Source of the DNA: Syntrophomonadaceae bacterium
Lineage (GTDB): Bacteria; Bacillota; Dethiobacteria; DTU022
Assembly: GCA_007129055.1 (NCBI GenBank)
Contig: SKWE01000223.1
Coordinates: 1 to 10,531 of the forward strand
Length of the DNA: 10,531 bases
Direction of reading: 5' to 3'
Shown here: positions 6,320 through 10,531 of the stretch, one piece after another
How the letters are laid out: the number at the start of each line of letters is the position of its first letter
How positions within the stretch are numbered: the first letter of the stretch is position 1
Translations under genes and position numbers: made by a program
The notes under the pieces: generated by a model
What the model saw: only the letters and a program-made list of their open reading frames with translations
Database searches by the model: none
Told to the model about the DNA's origin: nothing

Positions 6320-6778
6320 TTAGTAATCTCTCTGTTTGTCGCGGAATGCCCGCTCCACTTCTCGCTTGCTGTCCCGTTCGGCAATATCACGCCTCTTGTC
6401 GTAGAGTTTTTTACCGCGGGCCAGACCTAACTCCACTTTAACTCTACCCCTTTTGAAGTATAGCTTAAGTGGTACTATAGCATACCCCTTTTCCTTTATC
6501 TTGCCGGCCAACCGGTTAATCTCCATCTTATGCATCAGCAGTTTGCGGATGCGCAGTGGATCGTGATTATAGCGGTTGCCCGGTTCATAAGGGCTTATAT
6601 GCATATTATACAGGAAAATTTCTCCATTATCAACCCGGGCATAGCTGTCCTTCAGGTTAACTTTTGATCCACGAATAGACTTGACCTCCGTGCCCGTTAA
6701 AACAATCCCGGCTTCGTAATTTTCCTCGATATGATAGTCATGTCTTGCTTTACGATTGGTTGCAACAACTTTTTCCAT
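6320..6778 (-). CDS. smpB: SsrA-binding protein SmpB
   Basis: Cytoplasmic partner of tmRNA; it binds the tRNA-like domain, brings tmRNA to stalled ribosomes and fills the decoding centre with its C-terminal tail. At 152 residues the length is standard. Family blocks are NRKARHDYHIEENYEAGIVL near residues 8-27, TGTEVKSIRGSKVNLKDSYA, the NMHISPYEPGN segment, and the basic tail around GKKLYDKRRDIAERDSKREV that ends in DKQRDY. GGAG (6789-6792) stands 10 nt before the ATG. It is co-oriented with the nitroreductase gene (75 nt upstream) and the ssrA gene (4 nt downstream). A TATAAT (6841-6836) with no good -35 upstream is a possible promoter. Confidence 0.97.
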   Translation of the reverse strand: MEKVVATNRKARHDYHIEENYEAGIVLTGTEVKSIRGSKVNLKDSYARVDNGEIFLYNMHISPYEPGNRYNHDPLRIRKLLMHKMEINRLAGKIKEKGYAIVPLKLYFKRGRVKVELGLARGKKLYDKRRDIAERDSKREVERAFRDKQRDY

Positions 6779-6853
6779 AAACTATATTCTCCACTCATGT
6801 CAATCTGCCGGCAAGTAGCAAGCCAGGAAAGGGACATTATATTCTGGATAGAC

Positions 6854-7393
6854 CTATTTTAAAGGGCTGCCCCACTTTTCATTAAATATAATCTCTTCAA
6901 ATTCTTTACGCGGACGGGCTGAAGGTTGCTTTTCCGGGTGCCCGAGCGGTGTTAAACCTACCACGCGGTAACTTTCAGGAACCGAGCAAACTTCTCTCGC
7001 TTTAGCTTCATCGAACCAGGCAACCCAGCAGGTGCCAAGCCCTTCGGCATGAGCGGCAAGCATCATTTGCTGCATTGCCAGCCCGGCATCAAGCAGGTAA
7101 TAATCCTTGCCATCCTGATCTCCAGACTCTTTCGGATCAGCACATAACACTACTACCACGGGAGCAGTTTCACCCACTGCTTTTTTCGCCGGATTATTGT
7201 CAGGCATGCTGGCTGCCAGCCCTTTTTTTGCTTCAGGGTCGCGCACAACAATAAAGCGCCAGCACTGCAAATTGCTCCAGGACGGTGCAATTCGGGCAGC
7301 TTCTAAAATCTTTTTCAGAAGATCTTCGCTGACCTGATCAGTTTTATACTTGCGCACGCTTCTTCTTGACTCAAGAGTTTCATAAAGTTCCAT
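6854..7393 (-). CDS. Nitroreductase-family FMN oxidoreductase
   Basis: A 179-residue member of the FMN-dependent nitroreductase superfamily, usually a homodimer using NAD(P)H to reduce nitro compounds, quinones or flavins; the natural substrate is not deducible. The N-terminal SRRSVRKYK (residues 9-17) supplies the Arg/Ser residues for the FMN phosphate, APSWSNLQCWRFIVV (36-50) is the second conserved block, and AEGLGTCWVAWF with VVGLTPLGHP (145-153) the third. The ATG at 7393 is chosen because AGGAGG (7401-7406) lies 7 nt before it. A 16-codon extension to 7441 is open but would have the ribosome site inside the gene. It sits between rnr and smpB, an occasional passenger in this otherwise conserved cluster. 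No truncation is seen. Confidence 0.92.
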   Translation of the reverse strand: MELYETLESRRSVRKYKTDQVSEDLLKKILEAARIAPSWSNLQCWRFIVVRDPEAKKGLAASMPDNNPAKKAVGETAPVVVVLCADPKESGDQDGKDYYLLDAGLAMQQMMLAAHAEGLGTCWVAWFDEAKAREVCSVPESYRVVGLTPLGHPEKQPSARPRKEFEEIIFNEKWGSPLK

Positions 7394-7400
7394 CTGGAAG

Positions 7401-7406
7401 CCTCCT
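7401..7406 (-). promoter_or_regulatory. Ribosome binding site deciding the nitroreductase start
   Basis: AGGAGG on the minus strand, 7 nt from the ATG at 7393. This rules against the longer reading from 7441. Confidence 0.75.
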
Positions 7407-7463
7407 CTATAATTTATTTCAAGAGCGCTAAACTCTCTCAAATTTCAGTAATCGTTTAATCCT

Positions 7464-7490
7464 ATTATAAGCCAAATTAAATGTTGACAA
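7464..7490 (-). promoter_or_regulatory. Candidate promoter of the nitroreductase gene
   Basis: TTGTCA (7490-7485, 5 of 6) and TATAAT (7469-7464, 6 of 6) on the minus strand, separated by only 15 nt, which is short. The -35 coincides with one end of the REP-like sequence. Confidence 0.4.
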
Positions 7491-7511
7491 ATGGTACGTC
7501 CCCCTGTCACT
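7484..7511 (-). repeat. REP-like palindromic element (single copy in window)
   Basis: Read on the minus strand the sequence is GTGACAGGGGGACG then TACCATTTGTCAA, bounded by TGACA (7509-7505) and TGTCA (7489-7485) as inverted ends. It closely resembles a dispersed element I recall from many clostridial genomes, of the form TGACAGGGGGACGGTTC...TGTCA, related to REP sequences mobilised by Y1 transposases. It lies about 20 nt after the rnr stop, where such elements often occur. Only one copy is visible here, so repeat status is an inference from memory. Confidence 0.5.
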
Positions 7512-7529
7512 GGTACTACTGGTATTTTT

Positions 7530-9695
7530 CTACTCGGTGTCTGCGAGGGCGAAGGTTACCTGTCCTTCTTCCCTGCTGGCCCTTACAACCCGGACCCGGA
7601 TTATGTCGCCCAGGTGGTATTTGGTGCGGGTTCTTTCGCCCAGCAGGGACATGGTTTTTTCATTGTAGACGTAGTAATCATCGCCAAGTTCACTGATGGG
7701 TATCATCCCTTCAACAGTGTTGTCAAGTTCGACGAAAAGGCCGAAGTTGGTTACACCATTTATAATCCCGGTAAATTCTTCGCCCAGTTTGCTTTCCATG
7801 TAATGCGCTTTCTTAATGTCAATACTGGCCCTTTCAGCCTCTGCTGCAGCTCTTTCTCTTTCCGATGACTGTTCGGCTATGGCCGGCAGGCGGCTTTGCA
7901 GCCGCTTAACCATATCGCCGGACAGCCCACTTCCTGAAAGCTGCTGCTTCAGGATCCTGTGTACCACCAGGTCTGGATAGCGCCTGATGGGAGAGGTAAA
8001 GTGGCAGTAACAGCCCGAAGCAAGACCGAAGTGCCCTTCATTTGCTGCACTGTAACGCGCCTGGGGCAAAGACCGCAGCACCAGGTAACGTACCAGCCTT
8101 TCCGCTGGTTCCCCTTTTGAATCTTCCAACAGCTTTTTCAGGTGTTTCGCTTTCAGCACCTTGATTCCCTTAGCTGCTTTTATATTCATCAGGGTCAGGG
8201 TTTCACGCAATGTGTATAGCTTTTCATCAGTTGGCACAGCATGAATCCGGTATATACAGGGTTTCTTTTTTTTGTATAGAAACTGCGCTACTGTTTCGTT
8301 GCAGTAAATCATGAACTCTTCAATCAATGATTCGGAAAGCCCCATGCTGCGTTTTTCGATGGAAAGCGGAGTTCCTTCCTCATCAACCTCTATCCGCGCT
8401 TCCGGCAGATTAAGATCAAGCGTGCCGCGTTCAAAGCGTCTTTCTCTTAATATAGCGGCAAGGCTAACCATGTGATCAATCATTCCCGGCAGGGCAGAAT
8501 CTTTAAACAGATCAATTTTGCTATTATCTTCTATATATTCTTCAACCTGCTGGTAGGTCAGGCGCTCTGTTACCTTGATCACACTGGGGAAATATTCTGC
8601 TCCTGTTAATTCTCCATTTTCATCAATATCCATGATCACACTGACTGCCAGGCGGTTTTTGCCTGCCTGAAGGCTGCACAGGTTTTCCGAAAGGGCTGAA
8701 GGAAGCATGTGAATTGCCCGCCCCACCAGGTAAATACTCGTTCCCCGTTTCAGGGCTTCCCGGTCTATGGCCTTGCCAAGGCGAACGTAATTTGATACAT
8801 CGGCAATATGCACACCCAGCCTGAATCCACCGCTTTCGTTGGTTTCAAGGGAAACTGCATCGTCAAAGTCCTTTGCTGTTATATCATCTATTGTAACCAT
8901 TTTCAGGTCGCGTAAATCCCTGCGCCCGTCAATGTCAATTAGTTCAGGAATTTTTTCTTCCCCGGGAAGCGCCCCAACCTCGTTTAATACTGCCTGGGGG
9001 TGTTCACCGGGCAGCTCGTAACGATGCTTAAAAGTCAGCTGCTCTGTCTTTGCGGTTCCGGGTTCGCCAAGATGTTCTACAACCTTACCCCTGGAGGGTT
9101 TCCGGCCGTGGGCCCACTCTTCAACCTCAACCACAACCTTGTCGCCGCTGGCCACCTGCTTTAAATCTTTCAGGGAAACCTGGACATCACCGGGGAACCT
9201 GCTGTCGTCAGGAGTAACGTAGATATTTTTCCTCCCCTTACGATGCAGCGTACCCACCAGGCGGCGCTGACCGCGCTTAATGATACCGATTACCGTTCCC
9301 TCGCGCCGCTTCTTTCTGCTGCGCTTTTTATCGAGCCGGACAACAACCCTGTCGCTGTGTGCTGCACTTTTCAGGTTGCCGGAGCTGATGAAGATATCTT
9401 CTCCCTCCTGGTCCGGACGCAGGAAGGCAAAGCCCCTGCGGTTTCCCTGAAGCACACCGGTCAGGTAACCGAGGCGTTCAGGCAAACCGTACCTGTTACC
9501 TTCAGTTTTTACAAGCACACCTGCGGTGACCATTTTTTTAAGCTCTTCCAGCAAAATGGCATGATCACCTTTTCCCATTCCCAGGGCTTTTATGATCTGG
9601 GGCAGGGTCAGTGATGCCTGCCTGGACCCACTTAGCAGCTTCTCGATTTTCAGCTGAAGTTCTCTTTCAGAGTTTTTTCTTTTATTATCTTTCAA
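7530..9695 (-). CDS. rnr: Ribonuclease R (probable TTG start)
   Basis: Processive 3'-5' exoribonuclease that degrades structured RNA and, with tmRNA-SmpB, the mRNA of rescued ribosomes. From TTG it has 721 residues: a winged-helix region (about 28-72), cold-shock RNA-binding domains (about 75-210), the RNB catalytic domain from about 250 and a C-terminal S1 domain (about 638-721). The metal-binding aspartates are D270, D276, D278 and D279 in DDITAKDFDDAV, almost the E. coli numbering. There is no long Lys-rich tail after S1. The ATG at 9737 would add 14 residues but has no ribosome site and lies only a few bases from the predicted transcript start; the TTG at 9695 follows GAAGGAG (9710-9704) with 8 nt spacing. 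A terminator separates it from secG. No terminator follows, only the REP-like element. Confidence 0.95.
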   Translation of the reverse strand: MKDNKRKNSERELQLKIEKLLSGSRQASLTLPQIIKALGMGKGDHAILLEELKKMVTAGVLVKTEGNRYGLPERLGYLTGVLQGNRRGFAFLRPDQEGEDIFISSGNLKSAAHSDRVVVRLDKKRSRKKRREGTVIGIIKRGQRRLVGTLHRKGRKNIYVTPDDSRFPGDVQVSLKDLKQVASGDKVVVEVEEWAHGRKPSRGKVVEHLGEPGTAKTEQLTFKHRYELPGEHPQAVLNEVGALPGEEKIPELIDIDGRRDLRDLKMVTIDDITAKDFDDAVSLETNESGGFRLGVHIADVSNYVRLGKAIDREALKRGTSIYLVGRAIHMLPSALSENLCSLQAGKNRLAVSVIMDIDENGELTGAEYFPSVIKVTERLTYQQVEEYIEDNSKIDLFKDSALPGMIDHMVSLAAILRERRFERGTLDLNLPEARIEVDEEGTPLSIEKRSMGLSESLIEEFMIYCNETVAQFLYKKKKPCIYRIHAVPTDEKLYTLRETLTLMNIKAAKGIKVLKAKHLKKLLEDSKGEPAERLVRYLVLRSLPQARYSAANEGHFGLASGCYCHFTSPIRRYPDLVVHRILKQQLSGSGLSGDMVKRLQSRLPAIAEQSSERERAAAEAERASIDIKKAHYMESKLGEEFTGIINGVTNFGLFVELDNTVEGMIPISELGDDYYVYNEKTMSLLGERTRTKYHLGDIIRVRVVRASREEGQVTFALADTE

Positions 9696-9703
9696 AATGC
9701 CAT

Positions 9704-9710
9704 CTCCTTC
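9704..9710 (-). promoter_or_regulatory. Ribosome binding site favouring the rnr TTG start
   Basis: GAAGGAG on the minus strand, 8 nt before TTG at 9695. The upstream ATG at 9737 is preceded by GTATATGTCCC-like sequence with no Shine-Dalgarno. Confidence 0.6.
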
Positions 9711-9745
9711 GATTATCTCTAATCGTTCATGGGACATATACTATT

Positions 9746-9774
9746 ATTATAGATGCTTTAGTTAAAAATTAAAA
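9746..9774 (-). promoter_or_regulatory. Candidate promoter of rnr
   Basis: A perfect TATAAT (9751-9746) on the minus strand with only a weak TTTTAA-like -35 (about 9774-9769) that is part of the T-run of the secG terminator. The predicted transcript start falls at about 9739. Confidence 0.45.
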
Positions 9775-9801
9775 GGCAGGGGTAGCTTTCGCTCCCCTGC
9801 C
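9765..9801 (-). terminator. Rho-independent terminator of secG
   Basis: On the minus strand GGCAGGGGAGC (9801-9791), a GAAA tetraloop and GCTACCCCTGCC (9786-9775, one bulged A) are followed by TTTTAATTTTT. It lies 24 nt after the secG stop. Confidence 0.92.
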
Positions 9802-9825
9802 GGTGTAACCACAAAACTATATAAG

Positions 9826-10050
9826 TTAGTTAACTACTACAAGGACTATTGTCAGAAGCATGAAAACTACAGCCACGTAGGTAGTCACTTTACCCAGCTT
9901 TTCATCCAGCCCTTTCTTTTTACCGACAAGAGACTGCGCTCCACCGGCAATCGCTCCCAAACCGGCAGCCCGTCCGGATTGCAAAAGCACACTGGCAATC
10001 AGGGCTAAACATATAATTAGATAAATAACTGTTAGAACTAAGCTGAGCAT
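9826..10050 (-). CDS. secG: Protein-export membrane protein SecG
   Basis: Small third subunit of the SecYEG translocon in the cytoplasmic membrane; it assists SecA-driven export. The 74 residues form two transmembrane helices (about 2-22 and 53-73) around a glycine-rich cytoplasmic loop with the family hallmarks LLQSGRAAGLGAIAGGAQS and a charged KKKGLDEKLGK segment. GGAGG (10060-10064) lies 9 nt before the ATG. It is flanked by its own promoter and terminator, between eno and rnr, the order seen in many Clostridia and Bacilli. Confidence 0.96.
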   Translation of the reverse strand: MLSLVLTVIYLIICLALIASVLLQSGRAAGLGAIAGGAQSLVGKKKGLDEKLGKVTTYVAVVFMLLTIVLVVVN

Positions 10051-10096
10051 ATTTGATTACCTCCAGTAACTCATTGGTACAAATCAAGCAAACGTT

Positions 10097-10125
10097 ATTT
10101 TAACATATATAAAACCCTTTGTAAA
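10097..10125 (-). promoter_or_regulatory. Promoter of secG
   Basis: On the minus strand TTTACA (10125-10120, 5 of 6) and TAAAAT (10102-10097, 5 of 6) are exactly 17 nt apart, in the 86-nt gap between eno and secG. No hairpin terminator follows eno, so read-through from eno is also possible. Confidence 0.7.
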
Positions 10126-10136
10126 TGGTGTTTGTC

Positions 10137-10531
10137 TCAACAATTCAATTTTATTGACTCCCCGGCAAAACGGGCAGAATATCCCAGGCCTTCTTCAATC
10201 CTCAGCAGTTGGTTATATTTCGCCACCCTGTCTATCCTGGATGGGGCGCCCGTCTTGATCATTCCTGAATTTGTACCCACGGCCAGGTCTGCTATAAAAC
10301 TGTCGCCTGTTTCGCCTGAACGGTGGGAAATCATGCAGGTGTAGCCCGAACGGCGGGCCAGGGCCATTGTTTCAAGGGTTTCGCTTAAAGTGCCGATCTG
10401 GTTTAGTTTAATCAGGATCGAATTGGCCGTATCTGTTTCTATGCCTTTGTTTAAGCGTTCAGGATTGGTAACAAAAAGATCATCGCCGATGATCATTATT
10501 TTATTACCCAGTTTTTCGGTCATCTCTTTCC
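10137..10531 (-). CDS. eno: Enolase, C-terminal part (5' end outside window)
   Basis: Glycolytic enzyme interconverting 2-phosphoglycerate and phosphoenolpyruvate with Mg2+. About 130 C-terminal codons are visible out of roughly 430; the frame is open to the edge of the window, so the Met codon at 10523 is internal (it follows GKE, as in the family block WKEMTEKLG). Present are GDDLFVTNP with a Mg-ligand Asp, ILIKLNQIGTLSET with the catalytic Lys, the SHRSGETGD loop, and IKTGAPSRIDRVAKYNQLLR with the second active-site Lys. The C-terminus is slightly divergent (ESIKLNC) but of normal length. The gene is the upstream neighbour of secG. Confidence 0.97.
   Translation of the reverse strand, partial: KEMTEKLGNKIMIIGDDLFVTNPERLNKGIETDTANSILIKLNQIGTLSETLETMALARRSGYTCMISHRSGETGDSFIADLAVGTNSGMIKTGAPSRIDRVAKYNQLLRIEEGLGYSARFAGESIKLNC

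Noticed and set aside
6779..6800. TTGACA on the minus strand just before smpB as a -35 box
   Set aside because: The matching -10 position would fall on the smpB start codon and reads TTATGG, so it cannot drive smpB.
7491..7868. A 125-codon plus-strand frame opposite the 3' end of rnr
   Set aside because: It is antisense to the conserved S1 domain coding region and the REP-like sequence, and its composition is that of a shadow.
1..10531. CRISPR array, integrase, transposase, toxin-antitoxin or restriction genes, riboswitches
   Set aside because: No regularly spaced repeats, no matching protein motifs and no recognisable riboswitch core were found by reading both strands.

Overview
The window reads as a chromosomal segment of a low-to-mid GC Firmicute, most likely of the class Clostridia. 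The grounds are the gene order enolase - secG - RNase R - (nitroreductase) - smpB - ssrA, strong AGGAGG-type ribosome binding sites, an AKR with a C-terminal 4Fe-4S module typical of anaerobes, and frequent rho-independent terminators. I cannot name the genus.

Layout. Positions 1-1269 (+) hold the 3' part of a catalase-peroxidase gene (katG), closed by a strong terminator. Convergent to it (1403-2584, -) is an aldo/keto reductase with two Cys motifs for Fe-S clusters; its promoter overlaps an inverted repeat and an upstream terminator. A broken C-terminal fragment of a sodium/dicarboxylate-type symporter (2738-2896, -) follows. It directly abuts a GAF-GGDEF gene (2911-3900, -) whose GGDEF signature has decayed to SDDDF while the inhibitory RxxD site is kept. 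Divergent from that gene is a PatB/MalY-type C-S lyase aminotransferase (4116-5285, +). Positions 5286-5962 carry a perfect hairpin and two tiny minus-strand membrane-protein genes (24 and 46 residues) too short for usual gene calling.

From 5920 to the end everything is on the minus strand and is conserved housekeeping. In transcription order this is enolase (partial), secG with its own promoter and terminator, rnr (probably TTG start), a REP-like sequence, a nitroreductase, smpB, and the tmRNA gene ssrA beginning 4 nt after the smpB stop, then the ssrA terminator. RNase R, SmpB and tmRNA act together in ribosome rescue: tmRNA-SmpB frees stalled ribosomes and tags the nascent chain, and RNase R degrades the defective mRNA, so the cluster is functionally coherent.

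There is no CRISPR array, integrase, toxin-antitoxin pair or defence island, and nothing that looks like a whole undescribed system. The points worth a second look are the degenerate GGDEF protein beside a transporter remnant, the two micro-genes, the 4-nt smpB-ssrA junction, the REP-like element and a few start-site corrections.
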